In this document: positions 24,214 through 35,094 of the stretch, piece after piece
How positions within the stretch are numbered: the first letter of the stretch is position 1
How the letters are laid out: every line of letters starts with the position of its first letter
Assembly (NCBI GenBank): GCA_001466705.2
Contig: LATX02000211.1
Location: 1,364,001 to 1,428,000 of the forward strand
Direction of reading: 5' to 3'
DNA from: Moniliophthora roreri
Lineage: Eukaryota > Basidiomycota > Agaricomycetes > Agaricales > Marasmiaceae
DNA length: 64,000 nucleotides
Translations under genes and position numbers: made by a program
The notes under the pieces: model-generated
Seen by the model: the letters and a program-made list of their open reading frames with translations, nothing else
Told to the model about the DNA's origin: nothing
The model's database searches: none

Positions 24214-25919
24214 CATACCTGATGGGGATAACGATTCTTTTTGGTAATCTTGTTAAGACCTTGGAAATCCACACACAGGCATAGGGCCCCAGATTTCTTC
24301 TTGATGAAGAGTACTGGTGCTTCAAAGAGAGAGCCTGAGGAGGTGATGAATCCACTGTGAAGATTGTTGTCTAGGAATTCCCAAAGAGCTGCCAGCTCAC
24401 TGCCCAAGAGAGGGTAAACTCAGCCAAGAGGTAGCTGAGCTCCTTCCTCAAGTTCAATCTTCAGATCAAACTCTCAGTGGTTGGCAAGCTTCCAGGAAAG
24501 ACCTTCATTGAAAATGGGTGTGAACTCGTGATAGAGAGTAGAAATGGCAGACATATCAACTGGCTTAATGTTGCCAGCCTTACCAGAAGACTCTGTGCTT
24601 GGGTCTGTAGCATAAAGAGTGAATTGCCACACACCAGGCTCTTTACAGGCATGAAGGAATGCTGCAGTGGAGATGATGGAGATGGGTGCTTCCACAGCAC
24701 GAGTTTCAGGTAAGGTGTAGATTGGTTCATACAGCCAGGAGGGCTTATGTGGCTTCCTTGTAGGTGAGAGGAGTGTCATACAAGGTTTAGGCAAAATGGA
24801 GGGTGGCATAACATCTGACAAGGTGTCAGACTCAGCCGATGCAGGTCATGGAGCTGTGGAGAGAGGAGAGGATGTGTTAAGGTGCCGGAATGTAATACTG
24901 CCCTCAGCCCAGCCAATCAACAGATTGTAGCAGGTGAGCCAGTTGTATCCTAGCACTAGATTGCATTCTGAATTCAGTCAGGTAATATAGAAATCCAGAT
25001 GAAGAACTTCTCTGTGGCTGAAACAGATCGGAAGAGTGACTGTCTCAGTGATAAGCATACCCATTTGAACTGTCTAGAAGTTTGAGTCACACAGGAGGAA
25101 TCATTTCGGTGGGAATGCAGTTTATTCATATGAAATTGGAGTCTATAAAACAATGGGAAGAACTGGAATTGACAAGAGCAAGAAAATGCAAAAGTAAAGT
25201 TCAGAAGGAGGAAGAAAGGCCATCAGGGAAATCATTCTCTATAAGTTTGTTGGCAGTGTAGGTGGAGGAAAGAGGGATGTATAGGGAATGACTGAAAAGA
25301 GCAGATGCATTGAGTGTGACCTTGTGGATAACACCAGAAGGGTCAATGCAACTCCAATCCAGTGTTAAGGTATCAGAGCTGCAGTCTAGTTTTTTGACTC
25401 AGCAGAACCACTGGCTTTGTCAGCCAAGGGTGCTTTGTCAACAGAGGCAGCACATCTGGATGCTTTACCTTTCACATCATGGGCCTTCTTCTTTGCACAG
25501 TTGTTGATGTCATGCTTGTCACTGCAGAACATACAAAGACTGTTCTCCTGACAGCGCTTGCATTCTTCGTCTGTCAGTTTCCTGTTCTTAAGCTTGCCTT
25601 CAAGCCAAGAGGGTAGCGTTTTGGACTGGTTACCTGAACTGGACTTTGACTTAGCAGTGGAAGAGGAAGATGAAGAGTCTTGGTCTAAGGACTGGAATTT
25701 GCCTGAGTTGGATGGAGTTGAAACCTGAGTTCCTGTTTGAAGATGAACTCTTGCTATCCTTGCCCCTGGAACTGGAACTGGTGCCAGCCTTCAGACCTGA
25801 AGACTGGGCAGATCCTGACATGCAAGACTTCTCAGCCTATTGAGACCAATACCAGTCATCAATTGAATGGGCAAGGTCTCAGAGCATGTAGAAAGAATTG
25901 GGTCAGCTGACACAAGACA
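24214..25919 (-). pseudogene. Gypsy element C: gag knuckle, protease and start of RT
   Basis: On the minus strand from right to left this reads Ser/Thr-rich Gag C-terminus, a [13 protein letters not shown] knuckle (about 25.54-25.50 kb), a protease-like stretch ending [10 protein letters not shown], a linker, then RT beginning [22 protein letters not shown] (about 24.3 kb). RT is cut at 24214 before its catalytic motif. The remaining gag lies at 41667-42769, because element A inserted between the two halves with TSD TCTCA. Multiple frame breaks show it is old. Its Gag and protease differ from the A/B/J family. Confidence 0.65.
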
Positions 25920-25924
25920 TCTCA

Positions 25925-26284
25925 TGTTACATGAGTCCTTTGCAATAGCACTAAGTTCAAGTTTGAGAGCTTGATTCACAAGTTCCAAAGTCAATAGACT
26001 TGGACAGATGACTTAGAAACAGGATCAGGTGCAAAGAACAAGGTTATGATAAGCTTTAACCAGATCAAGCTGAAGAAGCTTGTCTACTGGTCATGGGTTT
26101 ATATACAAAGACTTCTAACTAATGACTAAGTATTCAGAGCTATAATTAGCTACAATGAATAAGCAAAAGTGAGTCTTAATAAGAAAAGATGATTGGTAAG
26201 TTTTTGTAAATAAGTGCTAAGCAGATATATGAGAAAAAGAAGAAAAGTACATTAGGTGCCCTATAAGTCCATGGAGTTGTAACA
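25925..26284 (-). repeat. 3' LTR of element A
   Basis: 360 bp; on the minus strand it starts TGTTACAACTCC directly after the polypurine tract ACAGGGGGTAA. It is close to the 363-bp partner at 41299-41661. Its self-priming box reads CAGCTTGATCTGG, one C-to-T from the consensus. Confidence 0.9.
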
Positions 26285-27582
26285 TTACCCCCTGTTTACA
26301 TTTGAAGTTCCAGTTTCAAATACTACTGCGTCGTTAACAAACCTTACTGGTATGAAAGTCCTCTCTTCTCCATCGGGAGTGGTGATGGTAATCAGTTCCC
26401 TGTCATCAGTGATGTGGACCATGGTGGTGATGGTTGAACCTTCATCTGACTCGTCATCAGTAGAAATGTGGTTCATCAGTGATGTTGCTGAGGGTGGCCA
26501 GATCACTGTAGTTGTCCTCAAATCCATCAAGAGATTGATAGTAGTGGGTAGAGCTTGCAATAAAAATTTGCTCACTCCTTTGAAGTCATGGGCAATGTTT
26601 AGAGAGATGGTGAGGGCAGAATATGTTGCAAACTGTACACTGGTAAGCTCCACAATCCTGTGTATTGTGACCTCGTTGGCCACATTGATCACATCTAGGA
26701 AATTGGTCATGAATACTGGATTGGTTGGTGAAGACAACCTTGGCCTTTCGAGATTTGTTGTTTCGATGACAGCATTGTTTTTTGTTTGGGGAGTTTGGGG
26801 GTTGGCTGTCAGAGGGTCCAGATGCTGGTGTCCCAGGGATCCTCAGGGGCTGCCCAGTCTTGAGTACTCCAGGTTGATTCAGGGTCATTGTTTGGAGCGA
26901 TTGGGTAAGGGATGCAAGGAGGTGGGGTAGGGGTCTGTTCAAGTTGCTCTCAGGTGGCAATGGGAATGTCCTCAACCTCTGGGCTGAATTGGACTCAGAG
27001 TTGGATGTGTCAGGGTATGGGTTTGTTGGGCACTGAGGAATGTCTATGGGAGGAGGGGTCAGGGGATGATCTTGGTTCAGGACTTGGAGAAGATTTGGGT
27101 CTGTTGAAGTTGTGTACTCTGAAACAGTTGACAGGGATTGGTGGAGCAGATGAGGGTCAGGGGTCCTCAATGAGCTCATAGTCCTCAAGGGCCTTGGAGG
27201 GACATCGAGGAGGATACTCCAATCCACCTCTGGAAGGTGCCTCGTCTCTGGCGGGGGTGGGATGATCTGTAGTAGGTCATGAATCAGAGAAAATAATGTC
27301 AATCTCACAGGGCATCAGTACTGTAAGCTGTCCAGGGATAACGAACCCAGTTGCTGTGACATCAGTAGTGATCAGGTTCATCTGATAGTTTACTCCTGAC
27401 AGCAGACTTTGAAAGTGGTTGTGCTGCTGCTGGAGGAACTGGTAGTCGGTGAGGAGGTGGTCGACAAGGATGTCAGATTGAGTGGCAGCAATGATGTGTT
27501 CTCTGTATGAGGTGTTGTTAAGGAGGTAGAGGAGCTGGGCTGCAGTGGGGCAGAGGTTGGTGAAGACATAGGACTGAGACAT
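26285..27582 (-). pseudogene. Element A ORF3: env-position protein with tandem zinc knuckles
   Basis: It starts at ATG 27582, overlapping the end of pol in the -1 frame. The N-terminal domain (about 100 residues) has CPTAAQLLYLLNNTSYREHI, alignable with ORF3 of B (FRPSAFELLFLINSEDYDD) and J (CPNPYQLLHLFNSQQYDQQ). A frame break near 27300 leads to a Pro/Ser/Thr-rich middle. The C-terminal part (about 26.70-26.59 kb) has CDQCGQRGHNTQDC, a canonical C-x2-C-x4-H-x4-C knuckle, then a second Cys/His cluster. A further frame (26737-26285) continues acidic to the LTR. No signal peptide or transmembrane segment is seen, so it is not an envelope protein. The layout (helical domain, linker, knuckles) resembles a second Gag. 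Confidence 0.65.
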
Positions 27583-29317
27583 GGTAATTGTGATTTGGTG
27601 AGGATTCGCTTGAGTTTGTAGGCCTTTTTATAGTCTGCTAGGGTTTCTTTTGCATGATGAAAGTCTTTTGTTTCAAGCCACTCGTTCTCTGCCAAGGGGT
27701 ATCCCTTCCAGGAAACTAGAAACCTTTTAGAGTTCCTTTTTGGGGAATGTCTGATGATTCCCTCAATTTCATGTTCCTCTTGTCCTTCTATTACGTCTGG
27801 CAGTGGTTTTAGAAAGTTCTTTCCATGTACATCATTTTCCTTATATGGGGAAAGGAGCAAAGCATGGAACATCAGGTGGATTTTCCACTGTTTTGGTAAA
27901 GCCAGCCTGTATGTTACCAGTCCTAACACCACTTCTATACAGAACAGTCCTTCTCATTTCAGGGCTAGCTTCTTTGATGGGTATCTGAAAGAGAGGTTTT
28001 TCCCTTCTAGCCAGACTCTCTGTCCCACTGTGAAAGGTTCGGTGAATCATTTGGTATTCCCTTCCATTCTTTTCTGTGCTAGTTCCATTGGAGAGAAGGT
28101 TTCTTCGTGAAGCTTCTTTAGTTCTGCAAGTCATTCTTCCACCAACAGGATTGTTGTTTTGTTGAAGGCAGTGGGAAGGGGTCTAGGATTGTATCCCATC
28201 ATGAGGTAAAACAGAGATCTTTTCAGAGTAGAGTGGGTTCGATTGTTGTGGGTGAATTCAGTGAATGATAGAAACTCGGCCCACTTGTCTTGTTGGTGGG
28301 AACAGAACATTCTAAGGAAGGTTTCTAATTCCTGATTTACTCTTTCAGATTCTCTGTCCATTTGGAGATGAAAGGCAGTACTTATTATATGCTTTACACC
28401 TAATTGTTTCCCTAGTTCCTGGAACACTTTTGCTGTGAAGTGTGGGTCTCTATTGGAAATGATTTTATCCAGTAGACCAAACCATTTGTATACATTGTTA
28501 AGAATGAGGGTTGCTGTTTGTTTGGCATCGATTGTCTTGTTGCAGGATGAGAAAATTGCCCTCTTTATAGAGGAGTGGTCTACCACAACTAATATCAAGT
28601 TGTATCCACCTGACTCTGGCAGATCAGTGATCAGATCCATTGTTATTTTTGCAAATGGTAACACATCTTTCTTGCTCTGGATGGGTATTGGTGGTACTGT
28701 TGTTGAGTGTGTCCTGTTCTTGCTTTCTTGACATATCATGCATCCATCAATGAACATTCTGATGAATTTGGCCATTCCAGGCCACCAGAACTCCCATGTG
28801 ACTTGTTCTAGTGTATTGAACTGACCTGGATGACCTGTCTCTTTTGCCTCATGTGTCCTTTTTATGATATCTCTTCATAAATTCTCCTTGTCTGGTACAT
28901 AGCATCTATTTTTGTAGAAAAGGAGACCATCTTGAATCATCCAGTCTTGTAACACTGATTTGATCAGTGGAGGTCCTTGCTGTAATACTGTTTGGATTGT
29001 GCTGTCATAGAGTGTTTCTCCTTTGAGGTGGTTAACTATGTTGTTATGTAGTTGAATGTCAATTGATCAGATGGAGAACTTATCTGGGAGGACTATTATG
29101 TTGTCATTATCATTTTCGTCATTGTCAATATGATCTGGTTGTCTGGACAAGGTGTCAGATTGTGTCATTTTTGTTCCTGCAGTATGGATGAGGTGGAGGT
29201 CGAATTCTGATAGGAACAATGTCCATCTTGCTTGTTGTTGATTTAATTTTTGCAGAGTCTTGAAGAAGGTCAGGTTTTTGTGGTCAGATAGTACAGTGAT
29301 CAGATGTTTCCCTTCCA
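27390..29317 (-). pseudogene. Element A pol: RNase H, integrase, chromodomain
   Basis: It opens at the MITE border with [15 protein letters not shown], the second half of the RNase H. Integrase follows: MDLITDLP (first Asp), SNRDPHF (second Asp) and ESERVNQELE (Glu). The chromodomain near 27.75 kb reads YPLAENEWLE after a VSWKGY core. Frame breaks separate the RNase H part (29067-29318), the integrase core (28131-28775) and the C-terminal part (27390-27932). Its N-terminal continuation is the inverted segment at 30057-31384. Confidence 0.8.
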
Positions 29318-29320
29318 TAA

Positions 29321-30056
29321 CACTACGTACGAGGTGTTCTTTTTATGCTATTAATACAAAGGAAATACACTCAGAATACTGCTATATATTTGCTTCCAGA
29401 CAACACTCAGAAAATTCTATTAGTTTCAAGTTGTCATTACATATTGAAAACAGCAAGCATACTCTGGATTTTAATTTCCAGAAGAGTCTGTGTTTTTTTA
29501 TTATTTTATGATAATGAAATTATAGAATTATCCTTTAATTTTCTAATTACAAATATACTAAATTTTCTGCTTTATAAAATAGTGAGAAAACATTTAGAAA
29601 ATAAATATAAGATTTTGGATTTTATATCAAAGGAAACATGTTAAATACAAAAGGAAAACTATATGAAAACTATCTAAAAACTGCTTTAAAATATAGTGTT
29701 TTCACATGATTTTCCTAGTGTTTTCTCTGACTTTCCCACAATAGAAAATGTGGAATTTTTATCTTATCTTATCAGCATTTTCTGAGCATTTTCTGAGCAT
29801 TTTCAACTAGAGAAAATTTAATGTTTTCTCAGTATGGAAATTATTCTAATATATTGTATTATCTATTAATTCTCAGAATTTGAAAATTCCATATCTTTTG
29901 CTGCTGAAAATTTAGTATTCTCCAGGCATATTCTTGTTGAGAGGACACAATTGAAATTTAGAATTTATAAATGGTTTTATAAAAATTCTCTTTGCAAGAA
30001 GATTAAGTGTTTTCTCAATCAGAAAACCATGTTAAAAGAACACCCTGTATGTAGTG
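29321..30056 (-). mobile_element. CACTA-like MITE, copy 2
   Basis: 736 bp with terminal inverted repeats: CACTACGTACGAGGTGTTC at the left and the complement of CACTACATACAGGGTGTTC at the right. It starts with CACTA, the hallmark of CMC/CACTA transposons, and creates 3-bp duplications. Flanks are TAA (29318-29320) and AAA (30057-30059). They do not match each other but match the flanks of copy 3 crosswise. AT-rich, non-coding, opposite in orientation to copies 1 and 3. Confidence 0.9.
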
Positions 30057-31384
30057 AAAGATCAAAATTAATCAATTTTGAGGAGTTCTGGACAAAACCA
30101 AATCAGAAGTCTTGATCAGAGCAAAAACCTCCGTCTCACAAACACTTGCACATGGTCAACAAGAAGAAAAGAAGCCCATTGAAGAGTTGATCCCTGATTA
30201 CCTTATGGAGTACAAACAACAATTTGAAAAACACACTTCTGAAAGATTCTCAGAATCCAGACCCTACAATCACGCTATTAAACTAAAACCCAGAACAGAT
30301 GTCCTCAACTGCAAGGTTTACCTGCTATCACCAATCGAACAATGCCTCCAAAATGAATTTCTAAATGAAAATCTCTGGAAAAAATATATTCAACCTTCAG
30401 AATCCCCAATGGCTTCTCCATTTTTCTTTGTGGACAAAAAGGAAAAAGGTGCTTTCTGACTATGTCAGGACTACTGAGAACTCAACAAAAGAACAATCAA
30501 AAATGTGTACCCACTACCACTTGTGTCAGACCTTATTGACAAACTTAAAGAAGCAGAATACTTCACAAAATTAGACTTACACAATAGTTATAATAACATT
30601 CAGATCAAAGATGGAGATCAATGGAAGGCTGCTTTCAAAACAAACAAAGGACTTTTTGAACTGATGGTAATGTTTTTTGGATTATCCAATTCCCCAGCTA
30701 CATTCCAATTTTTCATGGATGACATCTTTGCCAATTATCTGGAAGAAGAATGGGTAGTCATCTATATGAATGATATCCTCATCTTCTCTCCAGACTTAGA
30801 AACTCACAAGAAATAGACTATCAAGATTCTAGAGTGGCTAAGACTACATGATCTCTTCCTAAAACCTGAAAAATGTCGCTTTAACATAACTGAAATCGAC
30901 TTCCTAGGAATGATTATTCGACCTGGACACATCAGTATGGACCCAGTTAAACTTGCAGGAATCAGAGACCGGAAACCTTCCACAATGGTCAAGGGAGTCT
31001 GCTCCTTTCTAGGTTTCGGGAACTTTTATCAGAAATTTATTGGATGTTTTTCGGAACTAGCCAGACCACTTAATAACCTAACAAAGAAGAATATCAAATT
31101 TGAATGGATGAAGGAATGCCAAATGTCTTTTGATGCCTTAAAGGAGAAGTTCCTTTCTGAACCTGTCCTACTTATGCTGAATTCTGAAAAACCATTCCTG
31201 ATAGAATGTGACGCCTCGAAATGGGCAACCAGAGCAGTACTCAGACAACAAGGTTCCAATGGAGAATGGCACTCATGCAGCTATATTTCTCATTCTCTCA
31301 CACCAACTGAGCAGAACTATGAAATTTACAACAGGGAGCTTCTCAGCATTGTTTGGGCCTTGGAAACCTGGAGACACTATCTTA
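30057..31384 (+). pseudogene. Element A reverse transcriptase segment, inverted
   Basis: This plus-strand block encodes the middle of element A's pol, although A runs on the minus strand. It starts in the protease-RT linker (VLIRAKTSVSQ), passes through [16 protein letters not shown] and the active site YMNDILIFS (Asn in place of the first Asp of YMDD), and ends in RNase H at ALETWRHYL. Rejoined at the MITE borders, both ends are in frame with A: left with the protease end at 32135 and right with RNase H at 29317. In-frame TGA/TAG codons interrupt it. Confidence 0.88.
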
Positions 31385-32131
31385 CACTATGTACAAGGTG
31401 TTCTTTTAACATGGTTTTCTGATTGAGAAAACACTTAATCTTCTTGCAAAGAGAATTTTTATAAAACCATTTATAAATTCTAAATTTCAATTGTGTCCTC
31501 TCAACAAGAATATGCCTGGAGAATACTAAATTTTCAGCAGCAAAAGATATGGAATTTTCAAATTCTGAGAATTAATAGATAATACAATATATTAGAATAA
31601 TTTCCATACTGAGAAAACATTAAATTTTCTCTAGTTGAAAATGCTCAGAAAATGCTCAGAAAATGCTGATAAGATAAGATAAAAATTCCACATTTTCTAT
31701 TGTGGGAAAGTCAGAGAAAACACTAGAAAAACACTAGGAAAATCATGTGAAAACACTATATTTTAAAGCAGTTTTTAGATAGTTTTCATATAGTTTTCCT
31801 TTTGTATTTAACATGTTTCCTTTGATATAAAATCCAAAATCTTATATTTATTTTCTAAATGTTTTCTCACTATTTTATAAAGCAGAAAATTTAGTATATT
31901 TGTAATTAGAAAATTAAAGGATAATTCTATAATTTCATTATCATAAAATAATAAAAAAACACAGACTCTTCTGGAAATTAAAATCCAGAGTATGCTTGCT
32001 GTTTTCAATATGTAATGACAACTTGAAACTAATAGAATTTTCTGAGTGTTGTCTGGAAGCAAATATATAGCAGTATTCTGAGTGTATTTCCTTTGTATTA
32101 ATAGCATAAAAAGAACACCTTGTATGTGGTG
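31385..32131 (+). mobile_element. CACTA-like MITE, copy 3
   Basis: 747 bp, complementary to copy 2 along its whole length. Terminal repeats are CACTATGTACAAGGTGTTC and the complement of CACCACATACAAGGTGTTC. Flanking triplets are TTA (31382-31384) and TTT (32132-32134). TTA pairs with the TAA beside copy 2, and TTT with the AAA beside copy 2. Confidence 0.9.
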
Positions 32132-32134
32132 TTT

Positions 32135-32580
32135 CTTCGAGGTGGAATTTCTATCTTTCTATTACTCCAATTGATTTTTGGGTTATAGTGTCATAACCAT
32201 GGGAGGCCTAGAATTATTTGTTCTCCTCCCATTCTGGAAACCATGAGGTCTTCCATCATTCTTTGTTCCCCTATACAGAACATGACTCGAGCCACATGTG
32301 TAACATAGGCAGTGGTATTAGGGGTTCCATCTACATTGAGGACCTTAACCTTCTTTTTGAGCTTTATTAGTGGAAGATGTAACTTTCTTGCTGTTACTTG
32401 GCTAATGAAATTTCCTTCTGCTCCAGAGTCAAGGAGCACTAGTTTTTCGATGATTTCTTTTCCAGTATAGAGTGCCAGTGGAATATGCATAAAATTTTGT
32501 TCCATCACAGCTGCTACAGTGATACTAGAAATACAAAGAGGTAGAGGAGACATCAAGCTCAACTGCCGCACTAAAAACCC
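32135..32580 (-). pseudogene. Element A protease domain
   Basis: Aspartic protease at the start of pol, read in the -1 frame after the GGGTTTT site. It has LLDSGAEGNFIS (the D-S-G active site) and ends ILGLPWL before the MITE. The equivalent D-S-G-A-G-G motif is intact in B. The coding sequence stops at the MITE edge and resumes in the inverted segment. Confidence 0.82.
32574..32580 (-). promoter_or_regulatory. -1 ribosomal frameshift site, element A
   Basis: The minus strand reads GAG GGT TTT TAG. The heptamer G GGT TTT fits the X XXY YYZ slippery rule and lies directly before the gag stop (TAG). The protease frame begins one base back. Confidence 0.75.
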
Positions 32581-33274
32581 TCTCCTTTCATAAAGTCCAA
32601 AATCTGTGTTTGTTCTTCTTCAGAGAAGTCTCAGTAGATAGCACAAATCTGATGGTACACATCTTTAGGGGTTTTCTTTGAGCTTTCCTTTTTGCTCTGT
32701 CTTTCAGCTTTTCCAGACAATCCCTACTAATATGTCCTGGTTTACTGCATTGATAGCAGAGTCCCTTTTGGCGATATTTGATTGACTCAGCATCAGAAAG
32801 GTGGTTAACCTTGGTCTCTGATTTGTTTGCCTTCTTCTCTTTTTCTCTACTGATAATGGCTAATTTCATAAGCCACATGTTATTATACCTCCTAGCCCAT
32901 TTGTACCATCCTTTGATGTCATCAGGTTGGTCTGGAGTCGAAAGACATGAGCTAAGAAGGCCTGAATTGAGTCCTTTCATGAAATGATCGGTAAGAGCTC
33001 GATTGTCATATTCAGTGTCAGTGGCAAGGAGATGGAAGTCCGTAATATATTCATTAATATGTCTCTTGTTTTTGTCTGAGGCTTTTTATTTTGAGATGGG
33101 CATCTGTTCCCTGGTTGACGGGTTTGAAGGCTTTGTGGAAATCCTCAAGGAATTCTTCCCATGTCAGAACATGAACCAAATCCTTGGGTTTGGTGTCAGT
33201 AGGTTGGGCTTCCCTTTCAAGTAAGCTACTCTTGTATTCTTTGGTTTTGGCCTGCATCTATTTGGCTGCATGAC
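32581..33274 (-). pseudogene. Element A gag, C-terminal half
   Basis: It has a Gag helical region (VHVLTWEEFLEDFHKAF) at 33257-33054 and a GLCYQCSKPGHISRDC zinc knuckle (C-x2-C-x4-H-x4-C) near 32.75 kb. It ends ILDFMKGEGF at the frameshift site after a one-base frame break. The N-terminal half lies beyond element B at 40551-41290. The break falls exactly at B's target duplication. Confidence 0.75.
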
Positions 33275-33801
33275 TGTTACAGTTTTTCATTTTCACAGAC
33301 AATTTTGCACTTTCCTTTTCTGTACCAATATTCCGGACATTTTAGCACCCAACCTTATGTTTCTTTTTGACATCTGGACTCGTCCACTTTCCCAGCTCCC
33401 CTTTTTACAAATCATTCTATGATATTCTCCTCTTTTCTTTTATGACATTGTTTGATTCTTTTTCTTTCTAACATTTCTCTAACATTCTATCACTTTCTAT
33501 TCGATTACCTTATACAATTTCCATCGTATTCTTGGATGTTCTATGTTGTACAAACACATAGCTACAATGGGTGTATAAAGGTAGATAGAACTGGGTTGTA
33601 GCTCTTCAGCTTGACCTGGTTTAATCAAACTTGTGTTTAGCCAACAAACAAACTTCTGAACTCTAGCTTTTCTAAAGCTAGCTCTCTAACTTGAACCTTA
33701 CTCCTTCAGGAAGGGAATTTTCCTTTCTTGTCAAAGTTAACTCCGCATCACTACGTCAAGTGGTGTTGAGTTGTTGTCGTTGCTGCACAAGTAACGTAAC
33801 A
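33275..33801 (+). repeat. 5' LTR of element B
   Basis: TGTTACAG...AACGTAACA, 527 bp. A TATA box (TATAAAGG, 33574-33581) lies about 30 bp before CTCTTCAGCTTGACCTGG, which I take as the start of the element RNA. The 3' copy differs at only a few positions. Confidence 0.95.
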
Positions 33802-33815
33802 AAAGGTCAAGCTGA
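33802..33815 (+). promoter_or_regulatory. Primer-binding site of element B, predicted self-priming
   Basis: AGGTCAAGCTGA (33804-33815), two bases after the LTR, is the exact reverse complement of TCAGCTTGACCT at 33606-33617 in the LTR, about 30 bp after the TATA box. I recognise no ordinary tRNA primer-binding site (TGG...) at the LTR edge. This arrangement matches the self-primed reverse transcription established for Tf1-type elements. Confidence 0.7.
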
Positions 33816-33861
33816 TCATTGCCGACCTATCCAGGTTTAGGCACCATCGCTTATCGAAAAC

Positions 33862-35094
33862 ATGACTCCCCTGAGGGCTCCCTTTACGGCAGCCGAAGAA
33901 TCTGATCTCGACGATCAACTCAAAGTAGCCGAACAGCTGCTGAACCCCGATCCCGAACGAACCCCACGCTGAATTACTCGTAGTCAGCGGAGAGGAGCAG
34001 TCGAAAGTCTCCAACAAGAAAGAACAGAACCCGAAGCTAAGTCTTCCGAACCAGATCCTTTTGACGAATACCAAAATATATTCCATACCCCGACTCCAGA
34101 AATGACGACTCCCAGTGGAAGCGCCGCTGCTTCGGACATTAAACCAAAAATAGAACATGACAATACCGACGAACAATGGGCCCGAACTATCTCCACGGCC
34201 GTACTCCAAACAATTGACGACAAAAAGGATGAAGCAAGTAAGGGACCGACTCCAGATCCTTTTCTAGGAAAACAATCGGACACCCGCCGCTTCCTCCTCG
34301 ACCTCGAACTTTATTTCGCGATGAATCCAGTCAAAGCGAACACTGATGAGAAGAAGAAGATGCTTCTCCTCTCCCTGGTCAAGGGGACCACCACAGAATG
34401 GAAACAAAGAGAGACGATGAAACTATTTCCTGAAGATGACGATCCTGAAGAAAAGAAGAAAGCTGCCGAAGAAACCTGGAGTAGTTTCAAGCAAAGATTC
34501 CGAAAAGAATGGCAACCTGTCAACGTTGTCAGAGAAGCCCAAACAAAGATCAAACAAGTCAAGATGACAGACAGAGCTGACAAATATGTTAATAGGTTCC
34601 ACCTCATCGCGATGGACACCAAGTACGATGACGAGGCCCTCATGAAATTCTTTAGAAAAGGACTTCCGGAATCCTTACAGAACAAGATCATGCTCTGAAC
34701 AGACGGAGAACCCGAAACTCTGGACGAATGGTACAAACTGGCGATCAGATACGATAATCAGTACAAATTGGTCATGGCAAATAAGAAGAAGAAAGAACCA
34801 ATCAAACCGAAGATTGTTCAGAAAGAGAAAGAAGTAACGATCGGACAAATGTTGTCTGAATTGGATAGGAAGGATTATATGATTGCAGGGGGGTGTTTCT
34901 ATTGTGCAAAGATCGGTCACATCTCACGAGATTGTCCCACCAAAGGACAAGCACAACAATCCCCGCCACCCAAGTATGAACCAAAGAAGCTCTCACCGTG
35001 TGAAGCTTTCACAAAGATCCAAGTGCTTACTGCCGAACAAGGAGAAGGAGAACAAGAAGAGATCTTTGATCTCATGGGAAAAGAGGGTTTTTGA
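33862..35094 (+). pseudogene. Element B Gag, intact frame except two TGA codons
   Basis: Capsid-nucleocapsid precursor, ATG at 33862, 410 codons to TGA 35092. Acidic N-terminus, then the retrotransposon Gag domain (DTRRFLLDLELYFAMN, TWSSFKQRFRKEW, ADKYVNRFHLIAMDTKYDD). A zinc knuckle CFYCAKIGHISRDC (C-x2-C-x4-H-x4-C) lies at about 34.9 kb, followed by a basic tail. Premature TGAs are at 33970 and 34696. The second aligns with Arg in the Gag of element J, as expected if CGA became TGA. The terminal stop overlaps the slippery site leading into pol. Confidence 0.85.
35085..35091 (+). promoter_or_regulatory. -1 ribosomal frameshift site, element B
   Basis: Codons read GAG GGT TTT TGA; G GGT TTT is a canonical X XXY YYZ heptamer ending at the gag stop codon. 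Slipping back one base gives TTT TTG AAG and continues into protease without a stop. The same seven bases and the adjoining stop occur in A and J. Confidence 0.8.

Noticed and set aside
29321..32131. The two MITEs plus the RT block as a composite transposon that moved as a unit
   Set aside because: The outer flanking triplets (TAA and TTT) do not match, while the crosswise pairs do, and the block belongs in frame to the surrounding element.
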